Position numbers and translations under genes: made by a program
The notes under the pieces: model-generated
Told to the model about the DNA's origin: nothing
The model's database searches: none
The model's input: only the letters and a program-made list of their open reading frames with translations
Origin: Elusimicrobia bacterium GWD2_63_28
GTDB lineage: Bacteria; Elusimicrobiota; Elusimicrobia; Elusimicrobiales; UBA9959
NCBI GenBank assembly: GCA_001799895.1
Contig: MGUI01000046.1
Coordinates: forward strand, 24,098 to 88,097
Direction of reading: 5' to 3'
Length of the DNA: 64,000 nt
Shown here: one piece after another, positions 19,382-26,923 of the stretch
Position numbering within the stretch: the first letter of the stretch is position 1
How the letters are laid out: every line of letters starts with the position of its first letter

Positions 19382-21364
19382 TCAAGGCGCCGTCGTTCCG
19401 AGCGGCAGCCTCACTTCCACTATAGCGCCGCGCTCCGGCTTGTTGGAAACTTCCAGCGTGCCGCCGTGCTTTTCGGCTATGCGGCGGGCGACGGCCAGGC
19501 CGATGCCGGCCTTGCCCTTGTCCGTCGTGTTGAACGGGGCGTAAAGCTTGTCCAGCGCCTCGCGCGGAAAGCCGGGGCCGGTGTCCTCGAAGGTGATGAC
19601 GGCCTGCCGCCCGTCCTCCGAGCCTTTCAGCGTGACGCGCAGGGAGCCGCCCTGCTGCAGGCGTTCGTAGGCGTTTTTCACCAGCTGGTAGAAAAGCATT
19701 TTCATGCGCTCGGGCGAGAGGCGCGCGCGCAGCCGCGGGTTCAGGATGGCCGCCGAGATGGCGCCCTTGCGCTGCTTGAAGGCGCGCTCCCACTTGTCGG
19801 TCTCGCCGCGCACGAAGCCGGCCAGGTCGGTGTCCTCCAGGTCCGGGGTCTCCGGGTCCAGGTATTCCTGCCAGCCTTTGAGCAGGTTCACCGACGCCAG
19901 CAAATTCTTCAGGCCCGGCTCCAGCGCCTTGCGCTCGGCGGCGGGGATGCGCAGGTTGAAGGACTTGAGGTCCTTTACCGTCTTCTCCAGCGAGGACAGC
20001 ATCCTGGCCGAGAAGTCGGCCTGTTCGCGCATCAGCAGGCCGTTAAATTTTATGTTCTTGCGGCGCAGGTCCTCGTTTTCCAGCTCCACTTCCGGGATGC
20101 GCTTCAGGTCATTGTGCAGGGCGTTTATCTGCGAATCCCTGTCCTCTATGGCCTTCAGCAGGCGGGCGGAATAGGCGCCGGAGTCCGTAACCTTCGTCTT
20201 GAGGGCCTCTATTTCGCTCTCCAGCGCTTTTATCTTGAGACCGGCGCGGCGGGCCAGCTCTTTCTGCACCGTGGTGGCGTTCTTGGCGGTGAAGAGCAGG
20301 CCGTTGACTTTTTCCAGGTCGGCGGCGCGGGTCGTGAGCTCTTCGGTCAAAGCGGCGTTCTGCTCCTGCGCCCGGGCCAGCGCGGCCTTGAGGGACGCGG
20401 CGCGCTTCTGCAGTTCGAAAACCTGGGCTACCGCGCCGCTGAAATTGGCGCGCTGCTCCTGGGCCTTAAGGGCGTGTTCGTCGGCGTAAAGCCTGAGCCT
20501 TTCGGCCTCCAGCTTCAGGGCGTCCAGGGAACTCCGCAGGGCGGCGGAATCTTTGAGAGCGGCCTCCAGCGCCGCGTCCTTTTCGAAAAGGGCGGCCTGC
20601 AGGACGGCGGCCCGGCCCTGCAGAGAGGCTTTTTCCCCCGCCGAGATATTGTCGCTGGCGGCGGCTTCGGCCAGGGCTTTTTCGAGAGAGGCCAGGGATT
20701 GTTTTTTGAGCGCCAGCTCGGCCCGCAGGCTGGAAAGTTCGTTCTCGGACGCGTCCAGGGCGCCGCGCGCCGCTTCTTCCCTCCCGGCCGCGGCGGCCAG
20801 GTCGGCGGCGGCTTTCGCGGCCGCGCGCCTGCTGCTCTCCAGGTCCTGCGCGAGGCGCTCGTAAACCGCCTGCGGCTGGCCCGAAAGCTTGGAGTCGGCG
20901 TCTATGACGCGGGCGATTTCGGGCAGCGCGGCTATGCCGGCTATCTTTTCCTTGAAAGTTTCAATGGCGGCGTCGCGCGCGGCCAGGGCCTCTCGCAGGC
21001 TTGTCGTTTCCGCCCGCAGGCCTTCCAGCTCGGCGTCGAGCAGGGCGCCCTCGTTCTCTTTCCTGCGCAGCAGGCCCTGCAGGTCCGAGGCTGTCCGGGC
21101 CTGCCCGGCGGCCCTGGCCAGCGTGTCCTCTCCGCCCTTCACGGCGTCCCTGAGCTTTTCGGTCTCTGCCCTGAGCTTCCTTTCGCGGCCGACGCTCTCG
21201 GCCAGCTGCTTCTCCAGGAAGGCGGCCTTGGCCGAGACGCGCTCGAGCCCCTTGCGGGCGTCGGCGCGCTCCTTCTCGGAGCGGACGGAGGCGTCCTGCG
21301 CGTCGCCTACGGCGCGCCAGAGGTAGTCCATCTCGGAGCTGAAAGCGTCGGAGGGCTTGCTCAC
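19382..21364 (-). CDS. Long coiled-coil protein with C-terminal GHKL ATPase domain, no phospho-acceptor histidine
   Basis: 660 residues, starting at a GTG with a strong AAGGAGG box that overlaps the stop of the rotor-like gene (GTGA). Residues 10-430 are almost continuous heptad-rich helix full of Ala, Glu, Leu, Lys and Arg, with no membrane segment. The last 130 residues are a histidine-kinase-type ATP-binding domain: YQLVKNAYERLQQGG (N box), FEDTGPGFPREAL (G1) and GIGLAVARRIAEKHGG (G2). The helical segment before it (ARMLSSLEKTVKDLKSFNLR), where a HisKA histidine would be, has no histidine. It may bind ATP as a switch or scaffold without acting as a kinase. Tight coupling to the FliF/FliG-like gene suggests a cytoplasmic part of that machine. 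Confidence 0.8.
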   Translation of the reverse strand: MSKPSDAFSSEMDYLWRAVGDAQDASVRSEKERADARKGLERVSAKAAFLEKQLAESVGRERKLRAETEKLRDAVKGGEDTLARAAGQARTASDLQGLLRRKENEGALLDAELEGLRAETTSLREALAARDAAIETFKEKIAGIAALPEIARVIDADSKLSGQPQAVYERLAQDLESSRRAAAKAAADLAAAAGREEAARGALDASENELSSLRAELALKKQSLASLEKALAEAAASDNISAGEKASLQGRAAVLQAALFEKDAALEAALKDSAALRSSLDALKLEAERLRLYADEHALKAQEQRANFSGAVAQVFELQKRAASLKAALARAQEQNAALTEELTTRAADLEKVNGLLFTAKNATTVQKELARRAGLKIKALESEIEALKTKVTDSGAYSARLLKAIEDRDSQINALHNDLKRIPEVELENEDLRRKNIKFNGLLMREQADFSARMLSSLEKTVKDLKSFNLRIPAAERKALEPGLKNLLASVNLLKGWQEYLDPETPDLEDTDLAGFVRGETDKWERAFKQRKGAISAAILNPRLRARLSPERMKMLFYQLVKNAYERLQQGGSLRVTLKGSEDGRQAVITFEDTGPGFPREALDKLYAPFNTTDKGKAGIGLAVARRIAEKHGGTLEVSNKPERGAIVEVRLPLGTTAP

Positions 21365-22800
21365 GAGGCCTCCTTCAGCACGATGCGGCCTTTGGCGTTC
21401 AGGTCGAGCGCGGTGGAAATTATCTTGGCCCTGGCGCCGATCACCTTTTCTTCCTCGGGGCGGGTGGCCAGCATGTCCTTCACCACCAGCCGCACGTCTT
21501 CGGGCAGCAGGCGCAGCACGTTGCCCTGCGGGGTTTCGCCGGCGCCGTAGAGCGCCGCGGCCCATTCGGCGTACGGCATGGAGACCACCAGCGGGCGCAG
21601 GTTCTTGTCGTCGAGGCGGCACAGGTCGTCGAAGGTGACCATCTTGCGGCGCAGCTCTTCGGAGCCCTTGGGGTTGGCGCGCGCGAGGTTGTCCAGGATC
21701 TCGCTGCGCGCGCCCTCGTCCACCAGGGAGAGCAGGCGGCCCAGCTTCTCTGCGCCCTTCAGGCTTTTCTCCAGCTTCAGGCGCAGGTCGTTCTCTATCT
21801 CGTAGACGCGCTCGGGCTCGGCCTGTTTGAGGCCCAGGAGGTGAGCGGAGACCGACTGCTTCTTGGCCGGCGGCAGGGCCAGCAGGATCTTGGAGGAAAT
21901 GTGCGGCCTGCGGTCGGCCAGGTTGGCGATGATGATGGCGGCGTCCTCGTCGGGCAGGTCGGCCAGCAGCTCGGCGGCCTCGGCGGGCGGCAGCTTCTCC
22001 AGGAACTCGAAGGCGGAGCCGGCCGTCAGCATGCCGCCGCCGGAAGCGGCGCGGGACTCGACGTCGATGATGTCTCCCAGCTCGCCCTCGGGGCCTTCGT
22101 AGCCGGCCCCCGCGGCGCCGCCCATGCCGGTCCCGCCGGCGCCGGCGGCCGAGGGGGCGTTCAGGCGGGCGTAATCCACAAAACCGGACAGCAGCTTGGA
22201 AGCCAGGATGTAGCCGAAGATCAGCAGCACGGCCAGCGCCAGCGCGCCGAAGGCGGCGGCTACCAGCACCGGGCGTATCTCGGGCGCCTCGAGGGCGCTC
22301 TTCCACCAGGGCAGCATCTCGGACTTGGTGCTGATGATGGTGTCGCCGCGGGCCTCGTTGATGCGCAGGACTTCGCCGATCATCAGCTTGATGGCGTTGG
22401 CGCGGGTGTCGGGGATGGTGCGGTCGAAGACCAGGGAGACGGAAAGTTTCTTGACGCGGAACTCGGTGGTGCGCTGGCTTTCTTCGCGCTGCTGCTTGAT
22501 GTACTCGCCGGTCTTCTCGAGGATGTTCACGGAGGCGTAGCCGGGCAGGGTCTGGCTGTCTTCGGGGGGCGGGCCGGATTCGCTCTTGCTCTTGAGGACT
22601 ATCTCCCCCTCCACGCTGACGAAGGAGCGGGCCCTGCCGCGCCCTACCAGCTGCTCGAGCAGGGTGGAGACGTCGGCCTGCATGCGGGCGGAAAGCTCGG
22701 CGGCCTGCGCGCTGGGCGAGGCGGCGGGCTGCTCCTGCGCGACGGCGCTGACGGCCAGGCAAAGGGTCAATAAAGCGAGTAGGCGTGAAATCTTGTTCAT
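21361..22800 (-). CDS. FliF-like/FliG-like fusion protein (reduced rotor)
   Basis: 479 residues. Residues 1-21 are a signal peptide or N-terminal helix. Residues 85-165 resemble the end of the FliF periplasmic part (YASVNILEKTGEYIKQQREE, RVKKLSVSLVFDRTI, RINEARGDTI, then PWW). A membrane helix (178-202) and a Gly/Ala linker follow. Residues 262-475 resemble the middle and C-terminal domains of FliG, including MVTFDDLCRLDDKNLRPLV (388-406), the counterpart of the torque helix with its DD pair. The first ring-building domains of FliF are absent. The FliG site that normally reads EHPQ and binds FliM reads LPDED. A GTG at 22806 is an alternative start. It sits convergently to the MotAB locus and overlaps the coiled-coil ATPase gene. 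A rotor for MotAB is the simplest hypothesis. Confidence 0.75.
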   Translation of the reverse strand: MNKISRLLALLTLCLAVSAVAQEQPAASPSAQAAELSARMQADVSTLLEQLVGRGRARSFVSVEGEIVLKSKSESGPPPEDSQTLPGYASVNILEKTGEYIKQQREESQRTTEFRVKKLSVSLVFDRTIPDTRANAIKLMIGEVLRINEARGDTIISTKSEMLPWWKSALEAPEIRPVLVAAAFGALALAVLLIFGYILASKLLSGFVDYARLNAPSAAGAGGTGMGGAAGAGYEGPEGELGDIIDVESRAASGGGMLTAGSAFEFLEKLPPAEAAELLADLPDEDAAIIIANLADRRPHISSKILLALPPAKKQSVSAHLLGLKQAEPERVYEIENDLRLKLEKSLKGAEKLGRLLSLVDEGARSEILDNLARANPKGSEELRRKMVTFDDLCRLDDKNLRPLVVSMPYAEWAAALYGAGETPQGNVLRLLPEDVRLVVKDMLATRPEEEKVIGARAKIISTALDLNAKGRIVLKEAS

Positions 22801-22868
22801 AGTCACACTATTATTCTATATAACACAGGTTACAAAGTTATTACGGCGGGGTTAAAGCCATACAGAGG

Positions 22869-23052
22869 GCGACAGAGGGAAGGGCCGCGAGAAGCCCAGT
22901 CGGGGCCTACCGCAGGGGCAGGAACGCCCCGTATTGGTAGGCCGGCGAGGGTATGCCTTCTCCGGGTACGCTCGGCCACACCGTGGCCTCGCTCTGTCGC
23001 TCATGCTCGGCGCTACGCAAGCCTCGCACTCGCGAGGCCCCTGCGGTAGGCC
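22869..23052. repeat. Multi-hairpin structured intergenic region
   Basis: The 305-bp gap between the rotor-like gene and the downstream end of the second kinase has no gene but several perfect inverted pairs. A 16-bp arm GGCCTACCGCAGGGGC at 22904-22919 pairs with 23037-23052. GCGACAGAG at 22869-22877 pairs with 22992-23000. Short hairpins lie at 22915-22930 (GGGGC/GCCCC), 22974-22988 (GGCCAC/GTGGCC) and 23021-23038 (GCCTCGC/GCGAGGC). It could be a structured RNA, a terminator cluster for the kinase operon, or a decayed mobile element. The promoter of the rotor-like gene probably lies in the AT-rich part at 22807-22850. Confidence 0.65.
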
Positions 23053-23105
23053 GCCTGAGCTCCAGTGTCCATTGTTCTTTCCCCAGCGGTATTCCGTCTG
23101 AAAGT

Positions 23106-24422
23106 TTATTGCCCTGCCGGGATTTCGATCCAGAACAGGGCGCCGCCGGTTGGGACCGGGGCGCAGCCGGCGGTGCCGCCGTGGAGTTCGGAGATGGATT
23201 TTACGAGGGCGAGGCCGAGGCCGGTGCCGCCGTGGCCGGGGGCGGCGGAGCCTTGGGCGAAGGGCGCGAAGAGTTTTGAGGCCTCGCCTTCTTTCAGGCC
23301 GGGGCCGGTATCCTGCACCTCGGCGCGGAACTTGCCGCCGGACAGAGAGGCGCGCACTGTTACTTTGCCCCCCTCCGGAGTGAATTTAATGGCGTTCGAA
23401 AGCAGGTTGGTGAGCGCGTGGGTCAGCAACTCGCGGTCCAGCAGGGCCTCGCCGGTCCCGGCCGCCTCTACGGCTAGCGCTACGCCTTTTTCTTCGGCCT
23501 TCGGCCGCAGGAAATCGGCCGCGTCGCGCGCCAGCGCCAGCGGGTCTTCGCGGGCCGCGCGCAGCTCCATCTTTCCGCGCTCGATCTTGGCCAGGTCGAG
23601 CATCGCGGTGACGAAATTGGCCAGGCGCCCGGCGTTCTCCTTTATCCTGCGGAACACCTCCAGGTCCTCCGCCCTGAAATTTTCTTTTTCCTTCAGCAGC
23701 AGGGCCGCGTAGGTCTCTATGACGCCCAGCGGCGAGCGCAGCTCGTGGGTGACCGAGGCCGTGAAATTCTTCTTCATCGTCTCCAGCTCCAGCAGCCGGT
23801 CGGACATGCTGTTGAGGGCGCCGGCCAGCTCGGCCACCTCGTCGGAGCCGGAGGCGTCCGTCTTGGCCCCGAACCTGCCCTCCCCCACCTCTCCCGCTTC
23901 GGCGGCCAGCCTCCGCAGGCGCCGCGTCAGGCGGCGGGCCATCAGCAGGCCCAGCAGGGCTGAGGCGATCATGGCCGCCAGGAAGGCCGCCGCCAGGTTG
24001 CGGTAGATGCCGGCCATGGCGGCCAGGCGCTCCTTGTCTAGGGCCTCGCCGGAGAAATTCAGCCGCGCGGAGTACTTGCCGCTCTTCAGCTCCCGGGGCA
24101 CGGTGCTCTGCCCCGGCTCAAGCGGTTTCCTGCCCCTGGTCTTCACGGGGCGCAGCCCGCGGCCAATGTCCAGGGAGCAGGAGGCCAGCTCCGGCCTCGA
24201 CGAGCAGAGCCCCGACAGGTAGTCTACCGCCATCAGCGGGTCCCCGGCCAGGTCGGCCTCGGCCAGCATGGCGGCCGCCGCTTCCGACAGCGCGTTCAGG
24301 CGCGCGGCCTGCGCGGCGCGCACCGTGCCCTCCTGGAAACGGAAAAATATGGCGGAAAGCAGCAGGGCCGCCGCCAGGGCGGCGGCCATCAGGGCCGCGC
24401 TGAACTTGTGGAAGAGCCTCAT
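23106..24422 (-). CDS. Membrane sensor histidine kinase
   Basis: 438 residues with membrane helices at about 7-27 and 142-162, a short extracytoplasmic region and a HAMP domain (RRLRRLAAEAGEVGEGRF). The HisKA motif is SVTHELRSPLGVIE (acceptor His226). The ATPase domain has LTNLLSNAIKFTPEGG, DTGPGLKEGEASKLF and GTGLGLALVKSISELHGG. It is a complete orthodox kinase. It lies 9 bp after the PorV-like gene and in line with the FliF/FliG-like operon, from which the 305-bp structured gap separates it. No response regulator is in the same operon, so the three regulators on the facing strand are possible partners. Confidence 0.92.
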   Translation of the reverse strand: MRLFHKFSAALMAAALAAALLLSAIFFRFQEGTVRAAQAARLNALSEAAAAMLAEADLAGDPLMAVDYLSGLCSSRPELASCSLDIGRGLRPVKTRGRKPLEPGQSTVPRELKSGKYSARLNFSGEALDKERLAAMAGIYRNLAAAFLAAMIASALLGLLMARRLTRRLRRLAAEAGEVGEGRFGAKTDASGSDEVAELAGALNSMSDRLLELETMKKNFTASVTHELRSPLGVIETYAALLLKEKENFRAEDLEVFRRIKENAGRLANFVTAMLDLAKIERGKMELRAAREDPLALARDAADFLRPKAEEKGVALAVEAAGTGEALLDRELLTHALTNLLSNAIKFTPEGGKVTVRASLSGGKFRAEVQDTGPGLKEGEASKLFAPFAQGSAAPGHGGTGLGLALVKSISELHGGTAGCAPVPTGGALFWIEIPAGQ

Positions 24423-24431
24423 TCTCCCCTT

Positions 24432-26405
24432 TTACCTCGACAGTCTTATGATGCGCTCCAGGGCCTTCTTGGCCTGCGTGTTCTGCGGGTCCAGGGTCAG
24501 TATCTTGCGGAAGGCGTCGGCCGCTTTGCCGTATTCACCCTTGGCGTAGTAGTCGGCGCCGGACTGGTAGATCTTCTCTATCTCGCGGGCGTCGGCGGAT
24601 TTGCCGGAGGCGGCCTCGGCTTCGGGCTCCGGCTCTCCGGGCTGCGGGCCGCCGGGCTCCCAGGAGCCGGCCTTGCCCTGCTTTGCCTTGGCCTCGTCCA
24701 CCATCTTGGCGAGCTTGGCCTTCTCCAGCGGGTCGGGCTCGAAGCGCATCGCCTTCTCCCAGTCGCGGCCGGCGCGCGCGTAATTGCCCAGCATGTAGTT
24801 GCAGGAGCCGCTCTTCTTGAGGGCCATCAGGTGGCTGGGCTCTATCTCCAGCATTTCCTCCAGCTTGCGCAGCGCTTCCGAGTAGCGCTTCTTCATGTAA
24901 AACTCATCGGATTCCGTCATCTTGAACTCGGCCCAGCCGCGGCTGAAGTCCGACGGGACCCTGTCCGGGGCGATGCGGGTCAGCTCGCCCGCGCGGTCCA
25001 GGAAATTTGAGAGGGCGGAATCCTGCTGGTTGAGGCTCTGCGCGTAGGCCAGCTGCTTCATCGCGCGCAGGTCAGTGCCGTTTATCAGGTCCCTGGCGCC
25101 GCCGGAGAGCAGCTCTTCCCAGCGAGCCTTCTGCCTGCCCTCGACCGCCAGCGACGGGAAGAAGGCCGCCACGGCCGACAGGCGCCGCGTCAGGTTGACC
25201 ACGGAGGAATCGGGCAGCATCTCGTTGGCTTTCTCGAGCAGCAGCTTGTTGGCGGTGTAATAATTCTCTTTGCGCACCTGCTCCTTCACCTCCGCCAGGC
25301 GCGGGTCGTTGAGGCTGGCGGTGTCGCGGGGGCTCTTGTAGTTCTGGGCTTCGCGCAGGCGCTTATACTGGTCCAGCAGCTCGGTCTCGGCCATCTCGGT
25401 CTGCGTGGGCGAGCCGAAATGGTAGGAGAGCGCCAGCTTGTGGTTGCCGGAGGTTTCCTTGATGGTGCCCAGCGGCAAGGCGAAGCCGTAGTCCACCTGT
25501 ATGCGCTGTATCTTATAGGAAAGGCCCAGCGTGGCCTGCTTGAACTCCCTGTCCCCCGCCCCCAGCGAGCCGCGCACGCCGATGTCTCCTCTGTCCAGGC
25601 TGGGAAAGGTCTTCTCGGCCGCGAAGATGAACTGCTTGTCCATCTTGCCGTCGGGGCCCTTCTGCAGCCTGGCGTCGGCTGAAAGCAGCATCCAGAGGCT
25701 CTTGTAAGAGGCCCCCAGGCGCGTCTTCATGGGGATCTTGTCCTTGTCGGAGGTGCTGAAGGCCACGTCGGCCTGCATGGCGTTCAGGATGGCCGCGCCC
25801 AGCGTCCAGCGCCTGGTCAGGCGGTAGAGCGCGCCCAGGTCCGCGTCCAGGGCGGCCCTGGTGTTGGCGCCGGCCAGCACCGGGTCGGTGGCCCCGTTCT
25901 GTGAAATATTGTCCTCGACGGCGTTATAGGTCTCGTCGAGACGGGTGAAGCCGTGGCTGAGGTACTTCAGCGTGGCGCCCACCGAAAGTTTCTCGTAGCG
26001 GGTGCTCTTGTCGAAGCGGTAGCCCCAGGAAACCTGCCCGGTCTTCTCGTAATAGATGCCGGAGAGCGAGAACTGCTGCCAGGCCAGGCCCAGCGTGCCG
26101 TTGCGGCCGCCGGAGAGGGGCACCGCGAGGGCACCTACGCTCAGTCCCAGGTTTGAGCCGTCGCTGAGGCCTGTGTGAAAAAGCGCGTGTGAGGCCAGCG
26201 CCTTGGGGCGCTCGAGGGAGGAAAGGCCCGCGGGGTTGTAATAGACGGAAGAAATGTCGTCGGCTACCGCGGTGAAGGCGTCGCCCATGCCCGGCGCGCG
26301 CGCGCCGAAGCCCAGGTCCTCGAAAGCCGCGTAGGCGTTCAGCGGGGCCAGGGCCAGCAGGGCCGCCAGGGCCGGCAGGTGGAGTTTGCGTTTCGTGTAG
26401 CTCAT
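24432..26405 (-). CDS. PorV/PorQ-like outer-membrane beta-barrel protein with C-terminal TPR region
   Basis: 657 residues. After a signal peptide (1-26), residues 27-310 have the PorV pattern: GFGARAPGMGDAFTAVADD and VYYNPAGLSSLERP, then alternating beta strands typical of a FadL/PorV barrel. Residues about 320-657 are helical and include at least two TPR-like units (SEALRKLEEMLEIEPSHLMA and GEYGKAADAFRKILTLDPQN) separated by a Pro/Glu/Gly-rich linker. PorV shuttles C-terminally tagged proteins in type IX secretion, and two neighbours here carry such C-terminal modules. The TPR tail is an unusual addition. It is preceded by the small module protein with an 17-bp gap. Confidence 0.8.
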   Translation of the reverse strand: MSYTKRKLHLPALAALLALAPLNAYAAFEDLGFGARAPGMGDAFTAVADDISSVYYNPAGLSSLERPKALASHALFHTGLSDGSNLGLSVGALAVPLSGGRNGTLGLAWQQFSLSGIYYEKTGQVSWGYRFDKSTRYEKLSVGATLKYLSHGFTRLDETYNAVEDNISQNGATDPVLAGANTRAALDADLGALYRLTRRWTLGAAILNAMQADVAFSTSDKDKIPMKTRLGASYKSLWMLLSADARLQKGPDGKMDKQFIFAAEKTFPSLDRGDIGVRGSLGAGDREFKQATLGLSYKIQRIQVDYGFALPLGTIKETSGNHKLALSYHFGSPTQTEMAETELLDQYKRLREAQNYKSPRDTASLNDPRLAEVKEQVRKENYYTANKLLLEKANEMLPDSSVVNLTRRLSAVAAFFPSLAVEGRQKARWEELLSGGARDLINGTDLRAMKQLAYAQSLNQQDSALSNFLDRAGELTRIAPDRVPSDFSRGWAEFKMTESDEFYMKKRYSEALRKLEEMLEIEPSHLMALKKSGSCNYMLGNYARAGRDWEKAMRFEPDPLEKAKLAKMVDEAKAKQGKAGSWEPGGPQPGEPEPEAEAASGKSADAREIEKIYQSGADYYAKGEYGKAADAFRKILTLDPQNTQAKKALERIIRLSR

Positions 26406-26422
26406 ATCGCCGTACCGCGCCG

Positions 26423-26797
26423 CTATCTTATGACTATTACAGTTCCCTTATACACCTTGGTTTCGACCCGCACCTGGTAAACATAGATGCCGCCCGCCTT
26501 CCGGCTGCCGAAATTGGGATCCCATTCGTAGTCGTAGAAAAAATCGGTAGTGCCGATGCGCTTTATGCGCATCACGTCTATCTCCCTCCCCGAGAGGTCG
26601 AACACCTTCGCGTCCACGCCGGCGTCGCGCGGGTTATGGCAGCGGAAGATGAAAGTGTCGTTGCGGCCGTCGCCGTTGGGCGTGACCAGCCTGTTCAGGG
26701 CCAGCGACTGCCCCAGCGCCGACGCCGAGCAGAAAGCAGCGGCTGGCGCCAGGGCCAGGGCCGCCGCTATCGCTGCAAAGCGTTGTCTTACCTTCAT
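26423..26797 (-). CDS. Small secreted protein consisting of one C-terminal sorting-like (CHU_C/FlgD-Ig-like) module
   Basis: 124 residues: a signal peptide (about 1-25) followed by essentially one module of about 90 residues. It begins LNRLVTPNGDGRNDTFIF, continues AKVFDLSGREIDVM, and ends GGIYVYQVRV..YKGTVIVIR. The same module ends the 547-residue protein on the opposite strand. Modules of this type (gliding-motility-associated or FlgD-Ig-like) serve as C-terminal secretion/attachment tags in Bacteroidota. Here the tag has no cargo, so the protein may be structural, for example a subunit or an adaptor for the PorV-like neighbour. A -10-like TACAAT lies eight bases before the ATG. Confidence 0.75.
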   Translation of the reverse strand: MKVRQRFAAIAAALALAPAAAFCSASALGQSLALNRLVTPNGDGRNDTFIFRCHNPRDAGVDAKVFDLSGREIDVMRIKRIGTTDFFYDYEWDPNFGSRKAGGIYVYQVRVETKVYKGTVIVIR

Positions 26798-26923
26798 ACA
26801 TGATAATTGTAGTTTTCAATTGTGACTGTTTTGTTGCGGATTTATGGATTTTGACGCCGGAGACCGAAACCTCTTTGTAATATTTTGGTCGCACGGGCCT
26901 TATATAATTTAATCGTGAACGCC
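26798..26923. promoter_or_regulatory. Divergent promoter region of the two module-bearing secreted proteins
   Basis: An AT-rich gap of 126 bp. On the plus strand TATAAT (26903-26908) lies six bases before a GTG (26915) and fifteen before the ATG (26924) of the 547-residue protein. On the minus strand TACAAT (26811-26806) lies eight bases before the ATG of the 124-residue protein. Neither start codon has a ribosome-binding site and no clear -35 box is seen. Both messages may be leaderless or nearly so. Confidence 0.45.

Noticed and set aside
21367..22762. Upstream extension of the coiled-coil gene frame through the rotor-like gene, giving an 1126-residue product
   Set aside because: The extension is Arg/Gly/Pro-rich and overlaps a well-supported gene; a GTG with a perfect ribosome site at 21364 marks the real start.
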